64,000 nucleotides of DNA from Ceratotherium simum simum. Its lineage: Eukaryota > Chordata > Mammalia > Perissodactyla > Rhinocerotidae. How positions within the stretch are numbered: the stretch's first letter is position 1; each line of letters begins with the position of its first letter. Where the stretch lies: contig NW_004454283.1 of the NCBI RefSeq assembly GCF_000283155.1, positions 1,558,143 to 1,622,142 on the forward strand, written 5' to 3'. Under the pieces are notes generated by a model. The model was not told where the DNA came from. It ran no database searches and worked only from the letters and a program-made list of their open reading frames with translations. Positions 21,681 through 32,985 of this stretch are shown piece by piece. The translations under genes were made by a program, and so were the position numbers.

Positions 21681-21978
21681 AGCCAGCCCTGATGGCCTAG
21701 TGGTTCAAGTTCAGCACACTCTCCTTTGGCAGCCCGGGTTTGGTTCCCAAGCATGGAACCACACCACCTGTCTGTCAGTAGCCATGCTTTGGTGGCTCAC
21801 ATAGAAGAACTAGAAAGATCTACAACTAGAATATACAACTATGTACTGGGGCTTTGGGGAGAAAAGAAAAAAAAGAGAGGAAGATTGGCAACAGATGTTA
21901 GCTCAGAGTGAATCTTTCTCAGCAAATAGTAATAGGGAAAAAAATCTCTATAAATAAACATTTTAAAAAAAAAAGAAA
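21681..21978 (+). mobile_element. ERE SINE (ERE2/3-like) with 14-bp target duplication
   Basis: Head AGCCAGCCCTGATGGCCTAG, a 'TGGTTCAAGTTCAGCACACT' box A region, a degenerate box B, then 'TACTGGGGCTTTGGGGA' and the tail 'CAACAGATGTTAGCTCAGAG'. The direct repeat GAAAGCAGCAAGAG lies at 21667-21680 and 21979-21992, so the boundaries are firm. It interrupts L1 ORF1 text that continues cleanly on the other side. Confidence 0.95.
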
Positions 21979-22161
21979 GAAAGCAGCAAGAGAAAGACAA
22001 CTCATCACCTACAAAGGAACCTCAATAGGATTAACAGCTGACTCAGCAGCAGAAACAATGGAGGCAAAGGCAGTGGGATAACATATTCAACATACCCGAA
22101 GTAAAAACTATTCATTAAAAATCCTATATCAAGCAAAGTTATCTTTCTAAAATGAAGCTGA

Positions 22162-22364
22162 GGGCCGGCTCCGTGGCTTAGCGGTTAAGTGCGCGCGCTC
22201 TGATGCTGGCGGCCCGGGTTTGGATCCCGGGCGCGCCCCGAGGCACCACTTCTCCGTCCAGCGCGAGGCCGAGTCCCACGTACAGCAACTAGAAGGATGT
22301 GAACCTATGACATACAACTATCTGCTGGGGCTTTGGGGGGAAAAAATGAATAAATAAAATCTTT
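22162..22364 (+). mobile_element. ERE1 SINE with 13-bp target duplication
   Basis: Head GGGCCGGCTCCGTGGCTTAG, box A, box B GGTTTGGATCCC, 'CAGCAACTAGAAGGATGTGA' and 'CTGCTGGGGCTTTGGGGGG', ending in AATAAATAAAATC. The direct repeat AAAATGAAGCTGA flanks it at 22149-22161 and 22365-22377. CpG sites are still dense in its head, which points to a comparatively young copy. Confidence 0.96.
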
Positions 22365-22919
22365 AAAATGAAGCTGAAAGAAAGACTTTCCTAGGTGAAC
22401 TAAAACTGACAGAATTTCAGATCCATCTGAAAGAAATACTAAAGGAGTTTCCTTAGGATGAAAGTAAGTAGCCACAGATGATAATTTGAATCCACAAAAG
22501 AAAAATAAAGGGCACTGGTAAAGATAGTTATAAAAAAACAGTGTAAATACATTTTCTCCTTTCTTCTCATAATTGATTTTAAAAGCAATTGTATAAAATA
22601 ATATGTACATAATGTAATGTTGGACCTATGACATAGAGAAATGAAATATTATGTGTAATATATTTGTCAATACTAATACAAAGAAGATGATTGGGAGCAA
22701 AGCTGTACCGGACTAAAGAAATGATGACAGACGATAAAGTAATACTTATACAATGTATGACTAGATGAAATATGTATAATAATAATACACAAGAGAAGGA
22801 AAACGGGATAGAGCTCTATAGGTGTAACATTTCTATGCATCACTGTAATTAGGCTAGTATAAATGTGAAGCTGATTCTGATAAGTTAAGATGTATACAGT
22901 AAACTCAAGAGCAACCACT

Positions 22920-23107
22920 TTTTTTTCCCCCCCAAAGCCCCAGTAGATAGTTGTATGTCATAGCTGCACATCCTTCTAGTTGCTGTATGTGGGACGCGGC
23001 CTCAGCATGGCCAGACAAGCGGTGCATCGGTGCACGCCTGGGATCCGAACCTGGGCTGCCAGCAGCAGAGCGTGTGCACTTAACCGCCAAGCCACAGGGC
23101 CGGCCCC
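22920..23107 (-). mobile_element. ERE1 SINE, antisense
   Basis: On the minus strand: GGGGCCGGCCCTGTGGCTTG, box B GGTTCGGATCCC, 'GCAACTAGAAGGATGTGCAG' and 'CTACTGGGGCTTTGGGG', ending in an A-run. Flanks GAGCAACCACTT and GTGCAACAACTT form an imperfect target duplication within L1. Confidence 0.93.
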
Positions 23108-23500
23108 AAGTGCAACAACTTTAAAAAATGCAAAAAATAATTAAAGAAATTAGAATGCTAGATAGAAAATATTAGCTTAATGCAAAAGAAAGCATGAAAG
23201 GCGGAATAGAGGGATAAAAATGACATGGGACCTAGAGAAAATAGAAAGTAAAATGGAAGAAATAAATCCAACTATATCAATAATAACATTAAATGTGAAT
23301 GGATTAAATAATCCAACCAAAAAGCAGATATTGTCAGACTGAATTTAAAATCATGATCCAACTGTATGCTGTCTACAGGAGAACAACTTTAGATTAAAAT
23401 ATATGAATAGATTGAAAGTAAAAGAATAGAAAAAGATATATCCTGCAAACAGCAATCACAAGAAAGCTGGAGTAGCTATACTAATATAAGACAAAACAGA

Positions 23501-24358
23501 TTTTTTTGAGACATATAATATTATGTTAGTTTCTGGTGTATAACATAACAATTCAATATATGTATATATTGTGAAACAATCACCACAATAAGTCTAGTTA
23601 ACATCTATCACCACACATAGTTACAAATTTTTTTTCTTGTGATGAGAACCTTTAAGATCTATTTTCTTAGCAACTTTCAAACATACAATACAGTATTATT
23701 AACTATAGTCACTATGCTGTACATTAAATCCCCAGAACTTATTTTATAACTAGAAGTTTGTACCTTTTGACCATCTTCACCCATTTTGCCCACACCCTAC
23801 TCCCTAACCCCCACCTCTGGCAACCACCAATCTGTTCTCTGCATCTATGAGTTGATTTTTTTTTAGATTCCACATATAAGTGACATCATACAATACTCGT
23901 CTTTCTCTATATGACTTATTTCACTTAGCATAATGCTCTCAAGTTCCATCCATGTTGTCACAAATGATGACAGGATTTCCCCTTTTTTATGGCTGAATAA
24001 TATTCCATTGTGTGTGTGTGTGTGTGTGTGTGACATTTCTTTATCCATTCATCCATCAGTAGACACTTAGGTTGTTTCCATGTCTTGGCTATTGTAAACA
24101 GCGCTGCAATGAATGTGGGGGTGCAGATATCTTTTTAAGTTAGTGTTTTCATTTCCTTCAGACAAATACCAGAAGTGGAATTGCTGGGTCATATGGTGGT
24201 TTTATTTTTAATGTTTTGAGGACCCTCCATACTGTTTTCCATAGTGGCTGCACCAATTTACATTCCCACAAACAGTGCACAAGTGTGCCCTTTTCTCCAC
24301 ATTCTCATCAACACTTGCTATTTCTTGTCTTTTTGATAATAGCCATTCTAATAGGTGT
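23501..24358 (-). mobile_element. 5'-truncated L1 3' end inserted antisense, with target duplication
   Basis: On the plus strand it begins with a short T-run (the antisense poly-A) and runs through the L1 3'UTR ('CTATAGTCACTATGCTGTAC', 'CACCCATTTTGCCCACACCC', 'CAACCACCAATCTGTTCTCT') into antisense ORF2 end ('ATGGCTGAATAATATTCCAT', 'GTTGTTTCCATGTCTTGGCT', 'GGAATTGCTGGGTCATATGG'). The flanks GACAAAACAGA (23490-23500) and GAGAAAACAGA (24359-24369) are a near-perfect duplication of the host L1 text. A (GT)n run of 23 bases sits at about 24010-24033. Confidence 0.92.
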
Positions 24359-26246
24359 GAGAAAACAGACTTCAAAAAAATGTTATTAGAGTTAAAAGAC
24401 GTTTTACAATAATAAAAGGGTCAATCCATCAGGAAGATATAAAAATTATAAACCTATACGCACCTAATAGCAAAGCTCCAAAATACATGAAGTAAAACTG
24501 ACAGAAATGAAGAGAAAAATAGACAATTCAACAATAACAGTTGGAGACTTTAATACTCCACTTTCAATAATTGATGGAACAACTAGATATATTAATGATG
24601 ACATATTAGATTTTAACAACACTATAAAAATCTACATCTAACAGACATCTGTACAACATTCTAACCAACAATAACAATGCACGTTTTTCTCATGTGCACG
24701 TGGAACATTCTCCAGGGTAGACCATATGCTAGGCTAGAAAACAAACCTCATTAAATTTAAAAGAATAGAAGTAATCCAAGCTATTTTTTCTGATCACAAT
24801 GGAATAAAATTAGAAATCAGTAACAGGAAAAACTTTGGAAAACTCAGAAATGTGTGGAAATTAAATAACATACTACTAAAGAACCACTAGGTCAAACAGA
24901 AATCAAAGGAAATCAGAAAATACTCTGAGATGAAGGAAAATGAAGATACACTATACCAAAATTTATGGGGTACAGTTAACACAGGGTTTAGAGAAAAATT
25001 TATGGCTTTAAATGCCTATAGTAAGAAAGAGGAAAGATCTCAAATCAATAATGTAAACTTCCACCCCAAGACTCTGGAAAAAGAAGAGCAAACTACACCT
25101 AAAGTAATCCAAAGGAAGAAAATAATAGGGATTAGAGCAAAAATTAATGAAATAAAAAATTTTTTTAAATAGACAAAGAAATCATAAGCTCATTCTTTGA
25201 AAAGATCAACAAAAATGGAAAACATTTAGCTATATTGACCAGGAAAAAAAGAAAGACTCAAATTACTAGAATCAGAAATAAAAAAGAAGACATCACTACC
25301 ACTCTTAAAGAAGTAAAAAGGTTACAAAGGACTACTATGAACAATTGTATGTGAAAAAATTAGATAACTTAGACTAAGTGGACAAGTTTCTAGAAAGACA
25401 CAAACTACAAGAACTGACTCAAGAAGAAAAAGACAATGTGAATAGACTGAAAACAAATGAAGATCCTAAATTAGTAACCAAAAAATCTACCCATAAAGAA
25501 AACCCGAGATCCAGATGGCTGCACCAGTGAATCCTACCAAACATTCAAAGAATAATTAATACCAATTCTTTACAAACTTTTCCAAACAACAGCAGAGAAG
25601 GGAACTTCCCAACTCTCTTCCCGAGGCAAGCATTACCCTACTACTCAAACCATATGGAGACATCACAAGAAAAATAATTACAGACCAATATCTGTTAGGA
25701 ATATGAACACAAAAATCCTCAATAAAATTCTAGCAAACCAAATCCAGCAACATATAAAAAGAATTATACTCCATGACCAAGCTGGATTTATCTCAGAAAT
25801 GCAAGGTTGGTTCAACATCTGAAAATCAATTAAATCACCATATCAAAAGAATAGCAGCTAACTGAGCTAACGTCATACTCAATGGTGAAAGGCTAATGCT
25901 TTCCCCGCTAAGATCAGGAACAAGACGAAAATGTCCACTCTCACCACTTCTATTCAACATTATGCTGGAGGTTCCAACTAGGGCAACTAGGTAAGAAAAA
26001 GAAAAAGCATGCAGATTGGAGAGGAAAAAGTAAAATATATCTCTATCTGCAGATGACATGATCTTATATATAGAAAACTCTAAGGAATCCTCTAAAAAAC
26101 TATTAGAACTAAATAAATGGTTCAACAAGATTGCAGGATACAAGATCAATATATAATAATTGATTGTATTTTTACACACTTGAACAATCCAAACATAAAA
26201 TTAATCAAAAAATTTTATTCACAATAACATCAAAAAGAATAAAATA

Positions 26247-26447
26247 GGGGCTGGCCCAGTGGCATAGTGATTAAGTTCACACGCTCTGTTTTGGTGGCCC
26301 GGGGTTCACGGGATCAGATCCCAGGCACAGACCTACATACCACTCATCAAGCCATGATGTGGTGGCATCCCACATACAAAAAATAGAGGAAGATTGGCAC
26401 AGGTGTTAGCTCAGGGACAATCTTCCTCACCAAAAAAAAAAAAAAAA
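26247..26447 (+). mobile_element. ERE SINE (ERE2/3-like) with target duplication
   Basis: Head GGGGCTGGCCCAGTGGCATA, box A, a box B-like 'GGGATCAGATCCCAGG', 'GAGGAAGATTGGCACAGGTG', tail TTAGCTCAGGGACAATC and a 15-base A-run. AGAATAAAATA and GGAATAAAATA flank it inside L1 ORF2. Confidence 0.93.
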
Positions 26448-26815
26448 GGAATAAAATAATGAGGAATTAATTTAACAAAAGCAGAGCAAAAATTGTAAAA
26501 CATTGTTGAAAGAAATTATAGAAGATCTAAATAAATAGGAAAATATCTCATATTCATGGATTGGAAGATTTAAGATTGTTAAGATGGCAATACTCCCCAA
26601 ACTGATGTATATATTCAACACAATTCCTATCAGAGTCCCAGATTACTTCTTTGTAGGAATTAGCAGGCTGATTCTAAAACCCGTATGGAATTGGAAGATG
26701 CCCAGACTGACCAAAACAATTCTGAAAAAAAAAAAATAACAAAGTAGGTAGACTGACACTTCCCAATTTCCAAACTTACTACAAAGCAAGAAAATAGAAG
26801 AAAATAAATAATCGG

Positions 26816-27120
26816 GCCGGCCCTGTGGCTTAGCGGTTAAGTGCGCGTGCTCTGCTACTGGCGACCCAGGTTCAGATCCCAGGCGCGCACCGACGCACCG
26901 CTTCTCCGACCATGCTGATGCCGCGTCCCACATACAGCAACTAGAGGAATGTGTAACTACGACATACAACTATCTACTGGGGCTTTGGGGGCAAAAAAAG
27001 GAGGAGGATTGGCAATAGATGTTAGCTCAGAGCCGGTCTTCCTCAGCAAAAAAAAAAAAAAAAAAGAGGAGGATTAGCATGGATGTTAGCTCAGGGCTGA
27101 TCTTCCTCACAAAAAAAAAA
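26816..27120 (+). mobile_element. ERE1 SINE with doubled 3' tail module
   Basis: Head GGCCGGCCCTGTGGCTTAGC, box B GGTTCAGATCCC, 'CAGCAACTAGAGGAATGTGT' and 'CTACTGGGGCTTTGGGGGC', followed by two copies of the 'GAGGAGGATT..GATGTTAGCTCAG' module separated by a 17-base A-run. It lies where the long L1 ends and a different L1 fragment begins, so the target duplication is unclear. Confidence 0.92.
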
Positions 27121-27455
27121 AGAAAGAAAAGAAAGAATCAAGATAAGAGGACAAAATAATGAAGTAGAAAATAAGCATACACTAGCGAGAATCAGCATAA
27201 TCAAAATTTTCTGATAAATCCTTGACATGTTTGATCAAATAAAAACAGGGAAGGCACAAATAGCTAACGTCAAGAATAAAGAAGACAAAATTTTAGAAAG
27301 AATAAAACAGAGAATATCATTATGGATCCTGGAGACAATAAAAAGATGAAGATTTATAAACCAATTTTTATGCCAATGTATCTGAAAATGTCCATGCGGT
27401 TTTTTTTAAAAAAATTGAAAATACAACTTACCATAGCTGACACAAGAAGTAATAC
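27121..27455 (+). mobile_element. Older L1 ORF2 fragment, sense, decayed
   Basis: 'GCACAAATAGCTAACGTCAA', 'TCATTATGGATCCTGGAGAC', 'CAATTTTTATGCCAATGTAT' parallel the L1 ORF2 stretch with 'AGCTAACATCAGGAATG' and 'TATGCCAACAAATT'. It is much more diverged than its neighbours. Confidence 0.55.
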
Positions 27456-27639
27456 GAGGGAGTGATGTCAGCAAGATGGTGGAATAGGAGTTTTCTTGCT
27501 TATATTCCCTCTCAGTAACAATAATTTGGCAGCCATCCAAAAAAAAAAAGTGCCTTTGTGGGAGCATTAAGATCCAGGTAGGAGATTGTGAACTCCAGTG
27601 GAGCCCAAGACTAAGGAGCCATTTTGAGAAGGCAGGCCC

Positions 27640-28830
27640 ATGCCCAGGGACTTGCTGACCAAAGTCCCAGCTGCAGACACAGAAACAGCCATGTCCCCTT
27701 GTGGACTTAGCTATAGTCCCATAGCGTCAGTCCTGCGATCAGCACTATCCGCCAAAGGACCCAGCAGGAGTTGTGGTAGGAGACAGGCCTGCCAACCTCG
27801 GTCCCGGCTGCGGACTCTGAAGCATCCCTTAACCAGCTCCAACCCTCTTAGCAGGAAGTCATGCCCACCCAGGGACTGGACAGGAGACACGCCTGTCCAG
27901 GTCCCTAGAGACAGGCTCGCNNNNNNNNNNNNNNNNNNNNNNNNNNNNNNNNNNNNNNNNNNNNNNNNNNNNNNNNNNNNNNNNNNNNNNNNNNNNNNNN
28001 NNNNNNNNNNNNNNNNNNNNNNNNNNNNNNNNNNNNNNNNNNNNNNNNNNNNNNNNNNNNNNNNNCAGTCCAGCTGTGGACTCTGAAGCTGCCCTTAACC
28101 AGCTCCAACCCTCTTAGCAGGAAGTCATGCCCACCCAGGGACTGGACAGGAGACACGCCTATCCAGGCCCCTAGAGACAGGCTCACTACCCTCAGTCCAA
28201 CTGCAGATCTTGAAGCATCCCTGTAACCTGGCTCCAGCCCCTTGCAGCCGCAGTCAGGGAGTGACCTGCCTGTCCAATAACCCAGAAGGAGAGATGCCTG
28301 TCTGTGCCCCTTTAGGTAGGCCCGCCAACATCGGTTTGACTGCAGATCCTGAGGCAACCCTGCAACTGGCTCTAGCCCCACTCACCCATGGTCTAGGAGC
28401 AGTCCTGCACATCCAGGAACTCCACAGGAGACATTTCCTTTCACGCCCCTGGAGGTAGGCCTGCAGAATTTGGTCCCAGCTGTGCAATTCGAAGCAGCCC
28501 TGTGACTTCATTCCAGTCCCTCTCAGCTGCAGTTCAGGGCAAATCCTGCCCACCCAGGGACCCACCCAGTGACCTGTTGGGAGCCCTCCCAAGGACCCAG
28601 AGGGAGCCACACCCATCCACTCACTTGATAACAGGCTTGCCATTTGCAGACCCTGAAGTAGACGCTCGTCCCAGTGCCAAGGTCTTGGAGGCAGTCCCAT
28701 CTACCCAGAGACCAGACAGAATCCATGCCCACCAAAGACTGTGGTAACAGGCCCACCAACTGTGGACCCCACAGCAGACCCAGCAACATCCCCATGACCT
28801 GCCTCCATCCCCACTAAAGGCAATGCTAGA
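27640..28830 (+). repeat. Tandem ~115-165-bp units in the L1 5'UTR (monomer-like array)
   Basis: A recurring phrase (CTGCRGA..CTGAAGCA..CCCT..AACC..CTCCAxCCC followed by CAGGGACxxG..AGGAGACA and CCTGTCC) restarts near 27675, 27812, 28078, 28205, 28344, 28484, 28648 and 28763. The copies at 27812-27920 and 28078-28183 are nearly identical over 105 bases and lie two unit lengths (266 bp) apart across the gap. The other units are more diverged. In mouse L1 such monomers act as promoters; here that is inference only. Confidence 0.75.
27921..28065. other. Assembly gap, 145 N
   Basis: The run of N sits inside the tandem array. The near-identical flanks suggest that the assembly failed on repeat units. 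Open frames across it are artefacts. Confidence 1.
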
Positions 28831-30490
28831 AGCAATACCATCAGCCTGGGAAACCAACAGGAGAAGACTTTTACCTGCTGAAACTAGTCTATAAAGAGGG
28901 GAAGAGGTGTTTGCTCCTTCAAATGCAGATACCAACACAAGGCTGCATGGATCACAGAGAATCTGGCAAACATGACACCACCAAATAAAACTAATAAAGC
29001 TCCAACAACTGACCCCAAAGAAATAGGGATCAACAAATTGTCTGAAAAAAATATTCAAAATAATCATCTTAAAGAAGCTCAACGAGATGCAAGAGAACAC
29101 AGATAGATAACTAAACAAATCAGGAAAACAATGCATGAACAAAATGAGAAGTTTAACAAAGAAATAGAAACCATAAAATAGAACCAAACAGAAATCCTGG
29201 AGCTGACAAATACAATGACAGAAGTGAAAAATTCAATGGAGAACTTCAACAGCAGACTTGATCATGGGGAAGAAAGAATCAGCAAAATCAAAGACAGGTC
29301 ATTTTAAATTAGCCAGTTAGAGGAACAAAAAGAAAAAATAATGAAAAAGAGTGAAGCAAGCATACAGGACCTATGGGATACCATGAAACGAATGAAAATA
29401 TGCATTATGGGAGTGCCAGAAGGAGAAGAGAAAGGAGTCAGAAAGCTTATTTAAAGAAATAATAGCTGAAAACTTCCCAAATATTGGTAGGGATGTGGAC
29501 ATCCAGATACATGAAGTGCAAAAGATCTCAAGCAACATCAACCCCAAGATTACCCTGAGATGCAACGTAATTAAATAAATTATCAAAAGTCAAAAACAAA
29601 GAGAAACTTTTGAAAGCAGCAAGAGAAAAGAGACTCATCACATTCAAAAGAACCCCCATAAGGCTATGAGCAGATTTCTCAGGAGAAAGCTTGCAGGTCA
29701 GGAGGGAGTGGGAGGATATATTCAAAGTACTTAAAGAAAAAACTGCCAATGTAGAATACTATACTTGGCAAAACTGTCCTTCAGAAATGAAGGTGAAATA
29801 AAGGCATTCCTAGACAAACAGAAGCTGAGAGACTTCATCACCACTAGATCTGCCTTACAAGAAATGCTACAGGGAGTTCCTCAAGTTCAGATGGAAAGAC
29901 GTTAAGTAACAGCATGAAAACATGTGAAAGAATAAAACTCACTGATAGAGTTAAGTATATAGTCAAGTTCAGAATACTCTAATACTGTAATGGTAGTGCA
30001 TAAATCACTTTTAATTCTAGTATAAAAGTTTAAAGACAAAAGTATTAAAAATAACTATAGTTATAACAATTTCTTAATGGATACACAATATAAAAAGATG
30101 AAAAGTATGACATCAATAACATAAAATGGGGGGAGGAATAAAGGTGAAGAATTTTTATAATCAGTTGAAGTTGCTATTAGCTTAAAATTGATTGTTATAA
30201 CTCAAAGATGTTTTATGTAAACATCATGATAACCACAAAAAAGAAACTTCTAGTAAATTCACAAAAGATAGGGAGAAAGGACTCAAAGAGTACCACTACA
30301 AAAAAATCAATAAATCACAAAGGAAGACAGCAAGGGAGAAAGAAAAAAGCAAAGGAACTATAAAACAGTCATAAAAAAATGAACAGAATAGCAATAGTAA
30401 GACCTTACCTATCAATAACTAAATGTAAATGAATTAAATTCACTCACCAAAGGATAGCGGCAGAATGAATTAAAAAAACAAGACCCAATA

Positions 30491-30692
30491 GGGCCGGCCC
30501 CAGTGGCCTAGTGGTTAAGTTCAGCACACTCTGCTTCGGCAGCCCAGGTTCGGATCACAGTCGTGGACCTACACCACTCATCTATCAGTGGCCACGCTGT
30601 GATGGCGGCTCACATACAAAATAGAGGAAGATTGGTGACAGATGTTAGCTCAGGGCAAATCTTCCTCAGCAAAAAATAAAATTAAAAATAAC
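30491..30692 (+). mobile_element. ERE SINE (ERE2/3-like) with target duplication
   Basis: Head GGGCCGGCCCCAGTGGCCTA, 'TGGTTAAGTTCAGCACACTC', box B GGTTCGGATCAC, 'GGTGACAGATGTTAGCTCAG' and an A-rich end. The flanks AAAACAAGACCCAATA and AAAAACAGGATCCAATA are duplicated target with mutations. L1 ORF2 text continues on the right ('ATGCTGCCTACAAGAGATTC'). Confidence 0.94.
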
Positions 30693-31040
30693 AAAAACAG
30701 GATCCAATAATATGCTGCCTACAAGAGATTCACTTTAACTTGAAGGAGACACATAGGCTGAAAGTGAAGGGATGGAAAAAGACATTCCATACATATAGAA
30801 AACAAAAGAGAGCAGGGTGGCCATGCTTACATCAGACAAAATAGACTTTTGGTCAAAATTGGTCACAAGAGAGAAAGAAGATCACTGTATAATGATAAAT
30901 GGGCCAATTCATCAAGAGGATATAAAGATTGTACATATGCATGCAACCAACATCGGAGCACCTAAATATACAGAGCAAATATTAACAGAACAATAAAGCC
31001 TCCGGGAGATAACATAGGAGAATATGTAATCTCAGGGTCG

Positions 31041-31139
31041 AGAAAAAATTTTTAATAAAACAGAAGAAAATCTAACTTTAAAGGAAAATACTGACATATT
31101 AGAATGCATTAAATACATATGGAATATATTTTACATATG
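31041..31139. other. AT-rich junction, unassigned
   Basis: Short A/T-rich stretch with (AT)n near 31140 between two L1 pieces. I see no gene. Confidence 0.5.
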
Positions 31140-32245
31140 TAAAATATATATATATGTGAAATAAAGATTGGAATGTGTTAAATTAAAATTAAGAAATTCT
31201 ATACATCAAAGACACCATTAAGAAAGTTAAAAGTCAAGCCTCAGAGTGGGAGAAGATATTAGTAACATATATAACAGACAAAAAGCTCCCATCCAGAATA
31301 TGAAAAGAACACCTACATATCAATAAGAAAAAGACAGAAAACTCAACAGAAAAATGAACAAGAGGCTTGAATGGGCACTTCACAAAAGAGAATATCCAAA
31401 AGACCAACAAACACGTGAAAAGTCTCAGCTCATTAGTAATCATGGAAATGCAAATTCCAACCATAAGGAGATGCCTTTACCCACCCACCAGAATGGGCTA
31501 AAGTGAAACGGTCTGACAATACTAGGTGATGACATGATGTGGAATAACAGTAGTTCTCACACACCACAGGCAAAAGTGTCCATGGGCCCAACTATTCTGG
31601 AAACCAGTTTAGCATTATCTACTGAAGTTGAAGACTCGGACTTGGGCAGAAAAACTCCACTGCAGATTTATACTCAGCAGAAATGTGTGCACATGTACAA
31701 ATGAGTTCACAGCAGCATGTGGAAAGAGTTCAAGACAGGTGCAAACATGCTCACAGCGACATTCTTCATCAGAGCCCCAACCGGAAACGAGCCCCATGTC
31801 CCTCAACAGAGAGACCGAAATGTAAGCTGTGGGGTATTTGTCCAACGAAATATCCTACAGCAGCGAAAAGGAATGAATGGCAGCTACACACCAGCACGGA
31901 AGACTCACACCAACGAGCTAAATGAAAGGAGACAAACTGCATGATCCCATCTATATTTTTAAAAAACAGGCAAAACTAAACAATCACGTTTAGGGATGCA
32001 TGCTTATCACAGTGATAAAACTATACAGAGAAGAGAGGAAGCGATTGCCATAAAAGTCAGGAGAGGGGTCGCTGGGGGAGGGGGAAGAGGGAAGGACTGG
32101 GGGCATGGGGGGACTTTGGGGACTCACAGTGCGCGGTGGTCGGCCCTGTCGGTGGCTCCCTGCGCTGCGGTAACTCACGGAGGTGGACGCCTCTGTTTGC
32201 TGCGATGCCCTGCGTGTGTTCACGATTCACAATGAAAAAGTGATT
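31140..32245 (+). mobile_element. Old L1 (L1ME-type) ORF2 end and 3'UTR, sense
   Basis: 'GAGTGGGAGAAGATATTAGT', 'TCCAGAATATGAAAAGAACA', 'GGAAATGCAAATTCCAACCA', 'CCACCAGAATGGGCTAAAGT', 'TTCTGGAAACCAGTTTAGCA', 'CTCAGCAGAAATGTGTGCAC' and 'CCATAAAAGTCAGGAGAGGG' followed by a G-rich 3'UTR and 'GTGTGTTCACGATTCACAAT' are the end of ORF2 and the 3'UTR of an older L1M subfamily. It is a separate copy from the L1 on its left. Confidence 0.8.
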
Positions 32246-32578
32246 TCAACTACCTCTGTTCCTTTGGCCCCGATATACATATTGATGTTCACGGAGACTC
32301 AACTCCCACACTCTTCCTCTCTGGCAGCGCTTAGGCCTTCTGCAGGTCTTCTCAAACACCGAAGACCCGTGCGAGCAGGCGGCCTCCCCCCGTCCTCGGA
32401 TCAGGAGGCCGAGCCCGGGCAGCGCGTGCGCAGCGGAGAGCAGGGACCCGAACGTCCGCGCGTCCGGCCTTTGACTTTTCACGAGGGATGTGTCGGCGGA
32501 GGCGCAAATCACATTTTGGTAAATTGATTTCATTCACAACGCACTGGGGAGCCTGCCACTTCAGGAAACCCCAGAGTG
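32246..32578. other. Unassigned stretch with a compact CpG-rich patch
   Basis: Not a recognised repeat. About 32365-32505 is very CpG-rich ('CGAGCCCGGGCAGCGCGTGC' and 'GAACGTCCGCGCGTCCGG') against AT-rich neighbours. Open frames run through it on both strands without motifs. Confidence 0.5.
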
Positions 32579-32640
32579 ACTTCATTCATTAATTGATTCC
32601 GCAAATGTTTATCAAGTGCCTATTTTATTCACAGAACTGT
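32579..32640 (-). mobile_element. L2 3'-terminal scrap, antisense
   Basis: 'TTCATTCATTAATTGATTCC' then GCAAATGTTTATCAAGTGCC is the reverse complement of the L2 end. Confidence 0.6.
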
Positions 32641-32985
32641 GAACCCCACAGAAACCTGAAAGGCTTGCCTTTTAATTTTCTTAACAGTGTCTTTTGATGT
32701 ATAGAATTTGTGAATTTTAATTTAATATATTCTAATACATTCTAATCTTCTATATTCTAATATTCTAAAATGTATTCCACATAGATGTATTTTTTACATG
32801 TGCAAAATGTATTTCATATGTATTTACTGCATTCCAATATGTCAGTGTTTTTCTTTAAGATTAGATTTCCTTGTGTCTTATTTAAATTTTTTTCATAAAA
32901 ATTTTCTTTCATAAAGCGAATAAATGCTCCCTTAATTTGTTGGTTGTACAAGTCTATATTTTCAGATGTTGACACATTTTTAACT
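32641..32985. other. AT-rich, no gene seen
   Basis: Repetitive 'ATTCTAATATATTC' type AT-rich DNA, unassigned. Confidence 0.5.

Larger units (their letters stand above)
20476..26815 (+). mobile_element. Long L1 element: 5' region, ORF1 and most of ORF2, decayed, with five insertions
   Basis: This is one colinear L1. The 5' part to about 20900 is followed by ORF1 text (21060-21680, resuming at 21993-22430), the inter-ORF region, and the ORF2 endonuclease start (23270-23500, 'ATTAAATGTGAATGGATTAA'). The rest of ORF2 runs 24370-26815. The reverse transcriptase region is recognisable at 25700-26180, with codons for the catalytic Ala-Asp-Asp at about 26049-26057 and 'CCACTCTCACCACTTCTATT' upstream. 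All frames are broken by many stops, so it is dead. It is split by SINEs at 21681, 22162, 22920 and 26247 and by an antisense L1 3' end at 23501. There is no 3'UTR; the copy stops next to the SINE at 26816. Confidence 0.85.
27460..31040 (+). mobile_element. L1 with intact 5' start, repeated 5'UTR, ORF1 and start of ORF2
   Basis: It begins at a canonical L1 5' end, GGAGTGATGTCAGCAAGATG, which contains an AAGATGG core as in the YY1 site of L1 promoters. A tandemly repeated GC-richer 5'UTR (27640-28830) follows, then ORF1 text (about 29080-29900; 'ATGGGAGTGCCAGAAGGAG', 'GAAAGCAGCAAGAGAAAAGA', 'GGAGTTCCTCAAGTTCAGAT'). The inter-ORF region comes next, then the ORF2 endonuclease start at 30410 ('CTATCAATAACTAAATGTAA'). 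Text runs to about 31040 and stops. All reading frames are interrupted. One SINE is inserted at 30491 and a 145-base assembly gap lies inside the 5'UTR. Confidence 0.85.

Noticed and set aside
22162..22240. tRNA-like sequence with A and B boxes
   Set aside because: It is the head of an ERE SINE, not a tRNA gene; the same applies to the heads of the other ten copies.
26040..26060. Reverse transcriptase active-site codons
   Set aside because: Part of a dead L1 ORF2 with stops on both sides; not a functional enzyme or retron.
27640..28381. Open frames of 148-158 codons on both strands
   Set aside because: They span the 145-N gap and lie in the repeated L1 5'UTR.
27812..28830. CRISPR-like regular repetition
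   Set aside because: Units are long, tandem without spacers, variable in length and embedded in an L1 5'UTR in a mammalian genome.
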